64,000 bases of DNA, from contig NC_062219.1 of NCBI RefSeq assembly GCF_902686445.1, positions 49,131,056-49,195,055 on the forward strand, in the 5' to 3' direction. The translations under genes were made by a program, and so were the position numbers. Below are positions 1 to 11,828 of this stretch, in pieces. Source of the DNA: Sciurus carolinensis (taxonomy: Eukaryota; Chordata; Mammalia; Rodentia; Sciuridae). The notes beneath the pieces were generated by a model. The model was not told the origin of the DNA and ran no database searches. It saw only the letters and a list, made by a program, of their open reading frames with translations. Every line of letters starts with the position of its first letter. Position 1 is the first letter of the stretch.

Positions 1-520
1 GGCAGAGAAACTAAAAGAGAACAATTCTCAGTGTTAGAGTCATTTTAGGACCACCTCTAGTTAAGTTGCCTGGTGGATACTGAAGTATCTATGTGCTTTT
101 AAAAGCTCTAAACAAACTTTGCACATGACCTAGGTAGATATCAGTGGAATTTCCCCACAGTGGTAACTCTCATTTTAAAACAGCGGGCAACAGTGGGATT
201 TAGGGTGGAGTGAGTGTTCATTTCTTACAAAACCTCTAAAGCTGCTATGAAAGAGCAGCTTGCACATACCCCTTAGGGGCAGGACTCACAAAAAAACAAA
301 AGATAGGCTAAGGGTCAGAGTCTGTCAGCTGATTAAACTTCTAGGCAGTAGGTCAAGCTTATCAGGCAGAAGTAGCTTTCATCAGAAACCCCAGATTAAA
401 GTGCAGGCAAGAGGATTGGCTAATATGATGTTAAGCAGGATGACTTGTGATATAAGCATACAGGGCTCCTCGAGGTACAGCATAGACCATTCTAGCTTTC
501 TTGAATTTAGGAGGAAAGAG

Positions 521-575
<55 letters not shown>

Positions 576-2284
576 CTCCTATATAGGTCTCAACTTTATC
601 TGAATGACTAAGATATTTTAGTGAAGGTCACTTGCTGGAGTGGTATATTATAAGCTCCAGTTTAATGAAACTGAGAACACTTGGGTTTGAATTCTTTAAC
701 TTCTTCGTAATGGTGCTCAACTACAATGGTGCCATTTGATTTCCAGTATGAAACTAAATCAACTCCAAAATATATAGAAGAATATAACCTATCATAGAAG
801 TATGGAACTGTCCTAGATTCTACTCTTATAACCCAGTTTTCTGGCAATCTAGGCTATGTCTTCTACTATGAACATTTCAGGAAGAGGAAAATAATATAAC
901 TCAATGTAATTGTCAGAAAATAAAAATAGGAGACAGAAGAAAACTGGGGAATCGATGCATTGGATGGGGTGAATAAAGAAAAACAAAGTCAAATCTAGTT
1001 GGCTCAGCATCTTCACTCTACCCCTGGAGATGGGTCAGGAGGGTTAGGGAAAAAGGGTCTCTTTCTTTTGCCTTTTATTTCTCTGCTCTTGCTTCTCTTC
1101 TATGACCTTTTCTTCTTCATATGTGATTTTCATCCTTTAATTCACCTCAGAATTGCCTTCTCGGCAATATGATGACTTTAAGTTTGTTCAACTTCTTTAA
1201 ATCATTCTGCGACAGTTTCAGATTTGCATTTCTATTTCTGGAGTTCAGAGGGAGTTCTTTCAAATTCCCTCCATTGTTCTTCAGAAGCACCTCTATCTTA
1301 TCACATTTCTAATCAAATTTTAGTCTCACAATACCTGTCATTTCTCTTAGACTTTGGAAGTTTTCTGTGCTCTATGTTTTTGAGTTTTTTTTTATTTTAT
1401 TTGTATAATAAAATAAAACTGTAATTTGAGAGAATGATTTGACCTATCCTTATGAGTTTATTCAGTTAACTATAGTTATCAAAGACCAACTTTGCATTGT
1501 TTACTCTCTCTATTTTTAAGGGTTTTTAAAAACAAGGTTGAATTTTTATTAATCACAGTCTGGTTTTAAATAACTGTGTGCAGGAGTCTTGGAATGAACT
1601 CAGAGACACATCTTCATGAGTTTTTGAGTTATTGTGTTTAGACCAATTTGACTGGTATGGGCAACTTGTGGAAAGTCACATTTGATTATCTTACTGCCTC
1701 TTAGATTTGTCAGTGTATCATTCCAGGAGGGAAGTCCAAATGTGCTGGATGACTTTGATCTTATAGTCCCTCAGAGCTGCCAGCTGAACTGTCACCTGCT
1801 ACTCCCTCTCCCCACACAGTCTCCACTGCCTCAGAGACGGAGCTCCTAGTGCCTCAACTCCTGAAGGGAAACTTTCCCTAATCCTCATCATATCCAGGCC
1901 CCATTGGAAAGGCTGGGGACTCTGGGCAACTTTAGATTCCATTTCATTGATCTTTAAGTACTGCAACCTCTCTGCCAGGAGTGGAGTGCTGCTCTCCTGA
2001 ACTCTGCCTGAACCTGAGTTCACTACATACCTGGTATGTCTGCTGACAAGTGTCCTGCCACAGAACAATGAAAAACAGCCATCAATTGTTTTTTGGTCTG
2101 CTCCCAAGCAGGCCTCCCTGCCTTGGCCACAATATTTAGAGAAGATCTCCAGAACTTTTTCACTAGGCCAGTATTTTGTGTTTGTATGGATTTTTCTGTT
2201 GTTGTTTATAATACTTATTACAATTCAGAGTCATGATATTTTTTTATCCAGAAATGTGGGTTTTGTTTGCCACCATGGACTTTC
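1..2284. other. Non-coding stretch with no recognised gene
   Basis: I see no gene here. The stretch is AT-rich except for a somewhat GC-richer patch around 1740-2120, which carries an open frame of 102 codons on the minus strand (1799-2107) with no domain, signal peptide or repeat that I recognise. A GATA microsatellite at 525-573 is listed separately. A pyrimidine-rich segment lies at about 1060-1140. The short frames look random in composition. Confidence 0.6.
525..573 (+). repeat. (GATA)n microsatellite
   Basis: About twelve near-perfect copies of the tetramer agat run uninterrupted. The tract is flanked by gaaag on the left and taatctcc on the right. Tracts of this length and purity are usually polymorphic in length. 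Confidence 0.97.
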
Positions 2285-3115
2285 TGTCTTTTTAAATTAT
2301 TTTTATTTTCTAAAAAATATTTTATTGCTACATTATACATTATACATAATAGAGGGATACGTTGTTACATATTTGTACATAGGCCAATATAATTTGGTCA
2401 ATTCTATTCTCCAGTTCCTTCCCTTTCTTGCTTCCTTCTTCCCCCTGTTCCCCTTTCTCTACTGTCTTCCTTCTGTTTTCATGAGATCCTTCTCCCCACA
2501 CTTTTTTTCCCTCTATCTGCCACATATGAGAAACATATGACTCTTGACTTTCTGAGTTTTGCTTATTCGGATTTACATAATGGTCTCAAGTTCCCTTCAT
2601 TTTCCTACAATGACATGATTTTGTTCTTTATGGATGAATAAAACTTTGTTGTATATGTTCTGCATTTTCTTCATTCATTTTTCTATTGATAGTCATCTAT
2701 ACTGCTTCCATAACTTGGCTATTATGTATTGTGCTGTTATAAACATGGGTATGCAAGTATCACTCTACTCTGCTAATTTTAGTTCTTTAAAAGAAATACC
2801 AAGGAGTTATATAGCTGGGTCATCTGGTGGTTCCATTCTTAGTCCTTTGAGGAACCTCTACACTGATTTCTCTAATGGTTATACTAAGCTATACTTTTGC
2901 CAACAGTTAAAAAGTGCTCATTTCCCTCCACATTCTCTCTAGCATTCATTATTGTCTGTATTTTTGGTGACTGCCATTCTAACTGGAGTAAGATGAAATC
3001 TCAGCATAGTTTTGATTTGTATTTCCCTAATTGCTTAAGATGTGGAACATTCTTTTACATACATGTCTGCTGTTCGTAGTTTTTCTTTGAGTGCTGATCT
3101 ATTTGTCCACCTGTC
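2285..3115 (-). mobile_element. 5'-truncated L1 (LINE-1), 3' end of ORF2 plus 3' UTR
   Basis: Read on the minus strand, the sequence enters the C-terminal part of L1 ORF2 (a stretch resembling 'aaatacaaatcaaaactatg', then the segment that normally encodes the WxxxPxxPxxxxWxxK region). It then runs into a 3' UTR with a purine-rich tract (plus-strand pyrimidines at about 2405-2520) and an A-rich end near 2300. Many stops and frameshifts interrupt ORF2, so it is dead. The 5' limit near 3115 is approximate. The 3' end resembles the L1 3' UTR modules at 26.9 kb and 39.1 kb. Confidence 0.85.
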
Positions 3116-5020
3116 TTGTTAGCTAATTTATTAACAAAGCTTAAGATAGTGTTTTCAAGTTAGAAGACACTGAATAAATGCTAATTAAATGAAAAATGAC
3201 TATCACTTCTTTGTAAATATTTTTTGCAATGCTGGATACTGCCCTTTTCAAAACTATTAAGTTATTTTAACCTTATTGAGAGCCTCTTTGTAAATACAGT
3301 CTAACATCAACCTAGACATCTCCTGTGATTTTCACTTCCTGATTCTAGCACATGCCTTGGGTGCCTGCTCTATGGCCTAGTATTATGAATTCATAATTGG
3401 TACCAGGATACAACACAAACAGAATACATGTGTAGCAATATGTTCCTATCCTGAATATACATGAAGGGTCATTTCTAGAAATAAGTACTACTTAGCAACT
3501 GCCCTGTCCTAGCCCTACTAAATGTGTACACTGAAGCTCTTTAGCCAGCATGTCCAGTCCTGATTCACAATCCAAACTAAGCCTGCTATGTAGTAGCAGC
3601 TTTAGCCCTTCAGTGCTTCAGATCTTGATTTACCTGCTGCCCTCACTCTAACATCCAGTAGAAAAGGGACAAACCAACATTCATTTGCATGCTCAATAAG
3701 CTGCAGGCTTTATCCCTGATTTCCAGTCTGTGTATAAAATATGCAGGACCAGATATTCATCCTGATCCTGATTTATGCTTGGGTTGGAACTACATCATTT
3801 CACCAAACCATAGATCATTTGACTTGACCTGAACCCTAAAAAGCCATCCAGTTCTTGCCAGAAGTCTTCTCCAGAAGCAAGATATTTTTTGTTCCTTGAA
3901 GCTGCTGCCTCCAAGCAAAACCTATAATGCTACTATCAACCACCAAACCTGGCACTGTTTGGTGCTATTTCTCCTTTGCCCAAGGAGACCCCAGGAGCTC
4001 ACATCAGCCCAGGTCAAGTCCTTGGTACAAGGGACCTTCAGCTTTGTGGTTTGGATTGCAAGCTTTCAGTTTTTAAAGGTGAGACCTGGAGCCAGGAGAG
4101 GACCCTGGCTGTTGCTCTACCCACCTCTTGATTATGTTGTTTTTGAGGGGGCGGCCATGGGGTTCTGTATGCTATGACGTCTTTTATGAATGTGCTCATC
4201 AAAGAAAAAAGCCACCAATGACATTATGAATATATGCTTTCCAATTCCCTGCAGGTCTTTGTTGTTCTTGGTAGAAGAGAACTATTATTAATAAACTCAT
4301 AATTCCAATCCTTTCTAAATTCTTATCTAATCAAATTATAGAACTATCTTTCTCACTTCTGTGGTCTTAAAGGTGCCGATTTTTGTCTAATTCTAGCAGC
4401 TCTTTCTAAATATAGCTCTTTGCCCTTCTCCCGGTTTTGCTCTTTGCCAGCTTCCATAATCACTATGCACCTGTTGATAAAAGCATATTGTCTTGGTCAG
4501 GATGTAGGCTCCAGCCATATGGGAGAAATCCTGAGAACAACTTACCAACTTAAATTCCTGGATTTGATCTTTGTATATCCCCCTGAATCTATCCAAAGCA
4601 ACTTTAGCAACATCACTTTTAGATTTCTAGAAGATCCTGAGATTAGTCAGTGAGGACAACTGGTAACAGCAACATGGAGATGTGTTCTCAAATGACTCCA
4701 TACGATTCACTTATATGAATCAGGTAGAGGAAAAACATCACAAGAAGCAGATGAGAGAAATGGAACAGATGCACAAAACTGTCTACAATTCAAAAACTTC
4801 ATAGATAACTACATCTCACCCATGAATCCCAAGTTAACAACTGCTAAAATAAAGGAATCATTAATTATTCTGTGTCAAGACTTAAGTATACAGTGAAAAT
4901 TCTGCATGACTTTCTTTTTCATATTTTAACTTTAAGGACACATATTCCTAATAAAATAGGTTAACAGTTATATAAAGACAATATGGAGACTCCAGAGAAT
5001 ATGATAATCTAGTGTCTTCT
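3116..5020. other. Non-coding stretch with no recognised gene
   Basis: No gene is recognised. A moderately GC-rich part at about 3500-4180 contains a 93-codon plus-strand frame (3896-4177) and a donor-like aaaggtgaga at about 4075. A 77-codon frame lies at 4420-4653. Neither has a recognisable domain or an obvious partner splice site, and they may belong to an old repeat that I cannot name. Confidence 0.5.
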
Positions 5021-5024
5021 TACT

Positions 5025-5155
5025 TATGTGTAGCCCATGTCACCTGGGAGTCTGATAGATAATGAAAATCCCAGGTCCTGACCAGACCTATCAAATCAGA
5101 GTTCTTATTTATAACAAGGTGTTCAGGTGGAAGGTGTACACAAAAAGGTTGAGAA
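5025..5155. mobile_element. MER5-like hAT-Charlie non-autonomous DNA transposon relic
   Basis: The order of short blocks (cacctgggag, then ccaggtcctgaccagaccta, then aatcagagttctt, then aacaaggtgttcaggtgg, then ggttgagaa) follows the palindromic MER5-type consensus, in which a 'cacctgggagct' arm is mirrored by 'agctccccaggtg'. The copy is degraded and has no intact terminal inverted repeats. The family was recognised by eye. Confidence 0.6.
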
Positions 5156-5264
5156 ATATTAATCCAGCAACTGTGAAGAAAACACACAGATCCCCTATAA
5201 ACATAGTTTAATTTTATTTGAACTATACTGAAGGTTAATCCTTCTTTGGTCTATGTGACAAGCT

Positions 5265-5420
5265 CCTATCTATCTGTGAAGATCCTATTCAAACATTACC
5301 TTCCATGAAGACTTTCCTGAAGCCACCTTCCACCCAAGAAAGAGTGATTACTCCCATTTTCTTGTTAACTGATCTAATAGCATTCTTTATACAAGTTTAT
5401 TCATATTAAAAGATTTCACT
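5265..5420 (+). mobile_element. L2 (LINE-2) 3'-end relic
   Basis: The sequence follows the L2 3' consensus order: 'caaacattaccttcc', 'gaagactttcctgaagcc', then 'taatagcattctttatac'. These correspond to the usual 'caaatgtcacctcctcagagaggccttccctgacc' through 'catagcacttatcac' segment. It is old and highly diverged, with no coding potential. Confidence 0.65.
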
Positions 5421-5494
5421 AATCAGTCATAAAAATTCCTCTGTAGATAAGATTAGGAACACATACAACAAATAGTTACATCTCACACTTTTCA

Positions 5495-5660
5495 ATCACT
5501 GTGTGCCAAAGTTCTGGGTGTTATAAACACATTAATTCACTTAATCCCCCAAAGTCTTATTAGGCAGATGTTACTATTATTTTCATTTTCAGATTGGGTA
5601 AACTGTAAATTCAGAGACTTGGAATAAATTCACTATATTGGTAAACTACTACAGTTCACA
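5495..5660 (-). mobile_element. MIR SINE relic
   Basis: On the plus strand it reads as the complement of MIR: 'tgtgccaaagttctgggtg', 'acattaattcacttaatcc', 'ttattaggcagatgttac', 'ttttcattttcagattggg'. This is the ancient tRNA-derived SINE shared by all mammals. Confidence 0.8.
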
Positions 5661-5869
5661 ATTAATCTGTTCTGCAGTTTTCTTAAGCCTAAAATAAAAT
5701 GTACACTAGAAACTGGCTATGCCTTAACTGCTTTTGTTTCCAAAGTTTTATGTTCCTAATGCAGAATCGAGTGTACATTTTCTTTAAAACCTCATTTCCA
5801 CATTCAACAAGGAGTTATTTTCTATTTTATAAACAAAACATTTGATCTTTAAATCTTAATCAGAATGCC

Positions 5870-5945
5870 TGAGACTACAGCGACAGTGTTGCTTCCCTGA
5901 GGCCCAACAGCACGTCGAACACACTCGTCCACCGGTGAGTTTGAC
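5870..5945 (+). other. CpG-bearing patch ending in a consensus splice-donor-like site
   Basis: Five CpG dinucleotides fall within about 60 bases (5880-5934) in a neighbourhood that is otherwise nearly CpG-free. The patch ends in ccg|GTGAGT (junction 5934/5935), a strong match to the U2 5' splice-site consensus. No acceptor, branch point or long open frame could be tied to it, so this is only a candidate non-coding exon end or conserved element. A chance donor match is quite possible. Confidence 0.2.
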
Positions 5946-6439
5946 TGTGGTCTCTTCAGCCCTCTGGAGATCTGAAGGGCATTTGGTTGTTTTGCTTATC
6001 CTCTTCGTAGATTACAGCTCCACACAGGGAAGATAAATAATAAGCAGGTCTAATACTGGAACAGCTTTCTCAGATATCTGCAAAGCATGGGATGGCATTG
6101 TAATACTGGTCCAATTGTAGCCACCTTAAGGCTGATTGGCTGTGTGACCGTGGCAGGGCTGTGTTCCCAAGAGACTTGTTCAGACAGAACCTCTTTATTA
6201 AGCTTCCCAAAGGACTCTTCAAGATTCTAACAGTCATTTTCTTGAAGAGGTTTTCTGAACCTGGATTCTAAACCTTTAAAGTGCCTTAAATACACATTTT
6301 ATTTCAAAAGAATTAAAAAACACACAGAAGAAAGAATCAGTAGGTGATGGCAAGGTGAACTAAATAGTAGAAGATGAAAGGCAGTGAAGAAACAAAAGTT
6401 AAAGACATAAAAAGAAACTATTTATTCCACAGTCTAAGG

Positions 6440-7400
6440 ACTTGACTTCTAATTTTTAACAGTATTATTCCATATTACTCTGCTTATCAAGACCATTATT
6501 TTCACTGAAGATTATCTGCTCTCATTCTCCCTAACGAAATAAAAACTTTAAAATAAAGGCTGACAGTGAAAAAGAGTCAATCTAATTCAGGAACACATTG
6601 ATCAGTCTAGTTATAAATGATATGTGATTTTAATAGCAGGGAAAAATACTCTAATTGAATTAAGAACTATATTACATTCAACTGTATTGTGCAAGATAAT
6701 GCAGTAAGCAATAAAATTCTTAAGAATACACCAACACTTTTGTAATTAATGAATTTGTCTTTTATCAATCTTATTAAAATTCTAATATGATTTCCTAATT
6801 ATTAAGAGAAAATATAAGCCATTCATTAGTTGCTAACCTTTAGGCACATCTGAAACACTTAAATATTCTGGTAAAAAATAAAAGAAAAAAACCCCTGAGA
6901 TTAAAGCTGAGTAACATATTCTAGAGCAGCATATCATAAATTAATTCACTGTTTCTAATTTGTCACTGATGATAGAATTGCCTATTTGAGGAATTTTAGT
7001 AGAATTTATGACTTGTTTCTTTTATATGCTGCCAATGCATGTTGAAGCATGAATTCTGGGGTGATTTGAGGTCCTCGAATTTCCTTAATCAATTTTGCAG
7101 ATATGCAGTCTGCTGCTCATGCTGCTATTGACACAAACAGTGATGCACATTCTGTCAATAAAAACAACATCAATGCTAAGAAGCATTTTAGAATATTGAT
7201 CCCTTGCAGTCTCATATAATCTAAAACCACTCTTTATTATCCATTATCACCCATTGCTAGAAAAACATTTCCCGATCTCAAATTTCAGGCCATTATCTAA
7301 CTGCTGAGGCTGCTGTTGCTGTTATTATAGCGTCAAACTCTTTCAGTACGAAACTCCATAATTGTACTGCAGGGGGAAATTCCACAGAAACTCCACCACA
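6440..7400. promoter_or_regulatory. Repeat-free block dense in homeodomain-type AT motifs; candidate conserved regulatory element
   Basis: There is no transposon signature across nearly 1 kb. Homeodomain-like cores cluster here, for example taattaatgaatttg (about 6743), ctaattattaag (about 6796), ctaattgaattaag (about 6651) and aaattaattcac (about 6938). Direct runs such as ctgctgctcatgctgctatt occur at about 7109. This texture is typical of vertebrate conserved non-coding elements in gene deserts, but conservation cannot be seen in a single sequence, so the call is an inference. Confidence 0.25.
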
Positions 7401-8149
7401 GTTTTAAAGTAAGGAGCAGATTAGGGGAGAAGGATTTTCTCTGAGGAAGCTGTCTTGCTGGAGATCCTGGAGCAGTGTGGCTTCAGTAGACCCACTGAGC
7501 CTTCCTTCAATAGGCTCCATTGATTCCAGCAGCTGCCTAATTGGCCCATGACTGAATAACACCCTTGAATGTGTTGCATTTGTATCACCAAAGTAAACAA
7601 GCAATCTTCACCCATAACACTAGTGCTAACTAATCATGCCTGGGAAGAAAATGCCCTTATCTGAAGGTTTTGTTCAGGATTTCTGGATGCCTGTGGCCTT
7701 TTTTTATTATCTTTGTGGTTGAAGTTCCTGACTAGATGTGAACAGGGCTCCTTCATGCCATACAATAAGCTTAGACAATTTAAGAGTAGTAGCAGTAGTG
7801 AACATTTGCAGGAAAGTCTCTTGGGTGGTGTGTACAAGCCTTAAAGAAATAATCAACCACCAATAGACAGACATACAGATAGGGATAGATAGTAAGCAGA
7901 GATATATATATCTAAAGTTAGAATTTATCATATTTTTTTAATCAAGAGAGCAAGACTAAAGTAATACTTCAGTTTATCTTTCTCTCTTGATAAAAATCAA
8001 ACAAATTCTAATTTCAGGGACATAGTACCAATCACTATTTCTAGGGATGCATTTATTCTAAATGTTTAATTTTGGAAATAAAACGTGTCGGCTCTTTGAG
8101 CCGAATCTCTTTTCCCCTGAAGAAGAGAGAATAATAAATGTATTTTATA

Positions 8150-8300
8150 ACTAATTGGGGAAGGCTGCTTGCCATTCTTTTTGTTTTCATTATGGGTGAC
8201 TGGGGTAACAGCTGCCATCTGCAATGCCAATGGTGAAGTAGAATGTAATTATCACCAGCTGGCTGATCAGGTTAGACTTGCTTAATAAGACCCAGGACAA
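8150..8300. promoter_or_regulatory. Clustered E-boxes with a TAATTA site; candidate enhancer core
   Basis: CAGCTG (8209-8214) and CATCTG (8216-8221) are one base apart. TAATTA (8246-8251) and a second CAGCTG (8256-8261) follow within 40 bases. Paired E-boxes next to a homeodomain core is an arrangement known from bHLH/homeodomain enhancers. No repeat family explains the segment. Function is inferred from motif packing only. Confidence 0.3.
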
Positions 8301-9775
8301 GATCAGAATAAGGTAAACAAATAAGGTAAATAAAATTTAGTCATTTTTTTCCTGGTAGTCATTTTCAAGGGATGTGTTAATCTTAATAGAACTCCTCAAA
8401 TCTTACCTCCATTGAGCAAGTGATATTTTAAACTAGGAAAAAAGTATGTCTTTATACATTCTACATCATATGCATGGTACTATAATACACTTTTAAAAAT
8501 TCTTTCTGATGTTGGACACTCATACTTAGGTCAGATAAAATTTGAAATCAAAAACAGTAAAAGGAGACAAGAAAGGTCATTATGTAATGATAAAGGAGTA
8601 AAGCAGAAAGAAGGAATTACAATTTTAAATATATATGTAAATATATATATACACACTCAGTGTAAGAGCACCCAAATATACAAGGCAAATATTAATAGAC
8701 TTAAAGGGAGAGATCAACTCTAAGATAGTAATAACTGGCAACTTTATTACCTTACCTTAAGCAATTAATGGTCCATCATACAGAAAATCAGCAAAGAAAT
8801 AGTAGAGTGATACTGCACCAAAGACCAAGTGAATCTAACAGACATCTACAGAAAATTTCACCCAATAGTTGCTGAATACACATTTTTCTCATATTCTCCA
8901 GGATACATCATAAATTTTTAAGAATGAAATTATATTGAGTATTTTTTCTGACCATAATGCAATAAAGCTAGAAGTTAAGAACTTTGGAAACTATTAGAAT
9001 ACATGGGAATTAAATAGCTTACTCTTGAATAACCAAAGTATAAAAGAAGAAATCAAGAAGGAAATTTAAAATTTTCTTGAAACAAATGAAACATGACCTA
9101 TATCAAAACCTATGGACTATAGCAAAAACAATATTAAGAGGAAATTTGATAGCAATCAGTGGCTACATGGAAAAGAGAAAGATCTCAAATAATAATCTAT
9201 CACTACATCTTAAGGAACTAGAAAAACAAGAATAAACCAAATCCCAAATTAGTGGAAGGAAAAAACAAAGATCAGAGCATAAATAAATGAAATAGAGACT
9301 AAAAAGATAACACGACAGACCACTAAAACAAAGAGTGGGTCCTTTATAAAGATAAAATAGACAAATGCTTAGCTAGCTAAGAAAAGGAGAGAGAAGTCTC
9401 AAATATATAAAATCATAGATGAAACTACAGACATACAAAGGGTCATTAAAGATTTTTATGAACAATTATACTTTGATAACCTGGAAGAAATGGACAAATT
9501 CTTCATGAGTAAATCATGAAGAAATAGAAAACCTGAGCAAATCAATAAGAAGAAATGAGATTAAATTAGTAATAAAATCCTCCAATCAAAGAAAATCCCA
9601 GGAGCAGATGGTTTCACTGCTGAGTTCTACCAAACATTTGATGAAGAACTAGTACCAATTCTTAGTTATTCCAGAAAATAGAAGAGGAAGAAATTCTTTC
9701 AAACACATACTATGAATCCAGCATTACCCTAATAACAAAATCAGATAAGGACACACACACAGAAATAAAAACAAA

Positions 9776-9786
9776 GAAAAAGAGAG

Positions 9787-9829
<43 letters not shown>

Positions 9830-9955
9830 AAGGAAGGAAGGAAGGAAGAAAAGAAGGAAGGGAGGAAGGAAGGAAGGAGGGAAGGAAGGAAGGAAGGAAG
9901 AAAGGAAGGAAGGATGGAAGGAAGGAAGGAAGGAAAGAAGGAAGGAAGGAAGGAA
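9776..9955 (+). repeat. Polypurine tract: (AG)n, (AAAG)n and (AAGG)n
   Basis: About 180 bases are almost entirely A and G on the plus strand: first agag and aaag runs, then many aagg tetramers with occasional gagg and aaag. It sits inside L1M ORF2 and presumably expanded from an A-rich seed. The opposite strand gives long Ser/Leu/Pro/Phe low-complexity frames that are not genes. Confidence 0.95.
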
Positions 9956-10257
9956 CCAAAAACCACAGATCAATATCTTTGATGAACATACATGCAAAAA
10001 TCCTCAAAAACAAACGAACTATCCAACCAATTCCAACAACACATGAAAAAGTGTATGTGGTATGATGAAGTGTAATTTATCTCAGGGAAGCAAAGATGAT
10101 TTGACATTTGTAAACCACTAAGTGTGATACACCAAATCAACAGAATAACAAAACCATAAGGTCATCTTGATAGTTGCAGAAAACTCCATGACAAATTCAA
10201 CATCCCTCATTACAAAAATGCTGCATAAATTAGGTGTAGAAGAAAAATGGCTCAATA

Positions 10258-10258
<1 letters not shown>

Positions 10259-10305
<47 letters not shown>
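10259..10305. repeat. (TA)n dinucleotide repeat
   Basis: About 22 uninterrupted TA units lie inside the L1M ORF2 region, flanked by 'caatataa' and 'ataaaccaaa'. A self-complementary tract of this kind can extrude a cruciform and is prone to length change. Confidence 0.95.
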
Positions 10306-10306
<1 letters not shown>

Positions 10307-11400
10307 AACCAAAAACTCACATTTGACTGAATGGGGAAAAGTCGAACACTTTCTAAGATCTGCAACAAAAGGATGACCACTTTGACCACTTTTATTCAAT
10401 ATAGGAGGTCTTTGCAAAAGCAGTCAGACAAGAGGAGTAAGCATGCAAATTGGAAAAGAAAAAGTCAAATTGTCACTTTGCATATGACATGATCTTATAT
10501 TTAGAAAACCCACACTCCACCAAGAAAAAAATCCAAACCATTAAATAACTTCAGCAAAGTTACAGGACAGGAAATCAACACAAAATCAGTAGTGCTTCTC
10601 TATGCTAATAGTTAAATATCTGACATAGAAATCAGGAAGATTCAATGCACTTATAATAGCTAAATAAAAATAGAATACTTAGGGCTAAATTGAACTAAAG
10701 AGGTGGAAGGCCTCTACAAAGAAAATTTTAAAACATTGTTTAAATAAATTGAAGAGGACACAAAAAATGGAAAGAAATCCTGTACTTTGGGATTGTAAGA
10801 ACCGATACTGCTAAAATGTCCACATCACTTGAACCAATGTACATGTTCAAAGCATTTCTTATCAAAATGTCAATGACAGTCTTTAAAAAACTAGAAAAAA
10901 CAATCCTAAAATTTACGCAGAATCACAAAAATCTCAATAGCTTTGAGCAAAAAGAATAGAGCAAGAGGCTTTATAACTACCTAACATCAAACATTACTAC
11001 AAAGCTATACTCATCAAAACAGCAAAGAATTGGCATAAAAACAGACACACAGATCAATGGAGAGACTAGATATAAATACAATGCATTTACAGAAAACTGA
11101 CTATCGTGCACTGGAGAAAGGACCACCTTTTAGTAAACTGGAAATCCTCACATGTAAGTATCAAACTAGATCCCTATCTCACACCAGTTTAAAAACATCA
11201 ACTCAAAATAGATTAAATATTTAAATGAAGTGAAACTATAAAAGAGAAGAGAGCAGAGTAAAAATAGTTCAGGACTTTGGAATGGCCAAATACTTTTCTG
11301 GAGATGAACCCCAAAGAAAAGGAAACAAAAGCAAAAATGTGAAAATGGGATTACACCACAGGTATAGAAAGAGAAGAACTGCATGATCTCACTTACCTGT

Positions 11401-11828
11401 TGTTATGGTTTGAACGTGAGGTGTCCCCCAAAAGTTCACATGTGAGACAATGCAGGAAGGTTCAGAGGAGAAATTATTGGATTGTAAGGCTTAACCCAAT
11501 CAGTGAATTAATCCCTGATGGGATTAATTGAAGTGGTAGGGTGTGGCTGGAGGAGGTGGGAATTGGGGCATGGCTTTGGGGTATATATTTTGTATCTGGA
11601 GAGTGGAGACTCACTCTTTCTGTTTCATGATCACTGTGATGTGAGCTGCTTCCCTCTGCCACTCTCTCCTGCCATGATGTTTGGCCTCACATCAAGCCCC
11701 AAGGAATGGAGCCAGTCTTCTATGGACTAAAACCTCTGAAACCATAGCCCTCAAATAAACTTTTTCTCTTCTACAATTGTGCTGGTCAGATCCTTTTAGT
11801 CACAGCAGTGAAAAAGTTGACTAAAACA
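11401..11828 (+). mobile_element. Solo LTR, MaLR/ERVL-like (sciurid type), with exact 5-bp target duplication
   Basis: The LTR starts TGTTATGGTTTGAA and ends GACTAAAACA, with the canonical TG and CA termini. The identical pentamer CCTGT lies directly outside both ends (11396-11400 and 11829-11833), the 5-bp duplication expected for ERVL/MaLR integration. A polyadenylation signal, aataaa, lies near 11755. The body matches the MST/MLT1-like layout (prolines around 'ccccaaaagttcacatgtg', then 'ggaggtgggaattgggg'). It interrupts the L1M 3' end, so it is younger than that element. No internal viral sequence remains, implying LTR-LTR recombination. Confidence 0.9.

Noticed and set aside
525..573. 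CRISPR-like regular repetition
   Set aside because: It is a tetranucleotide microsatellite without spacers, in a mammalian genome.
1799..2107. 102-codon minus-strand frame as a gene
   Set aside because: No domain, no partner exon and no expression evidence; it lies in a GC-richer patch where long chance frames are more likely.
4068..4090. Donor-like aaaggtgaga as an exon end of a gene at 3896-4080
   Set aside because: The upstream frame matches nothing I know and no acceptor was found; isolated donor matches are common by chance.
9710..10046. Several Ser/Leu/Pro/Phe- or Lys/Glu/Arg/Gly-rich frames on both strands
   Set aside because: They are translations of the purine-rich simple repeat inside an L1 element.
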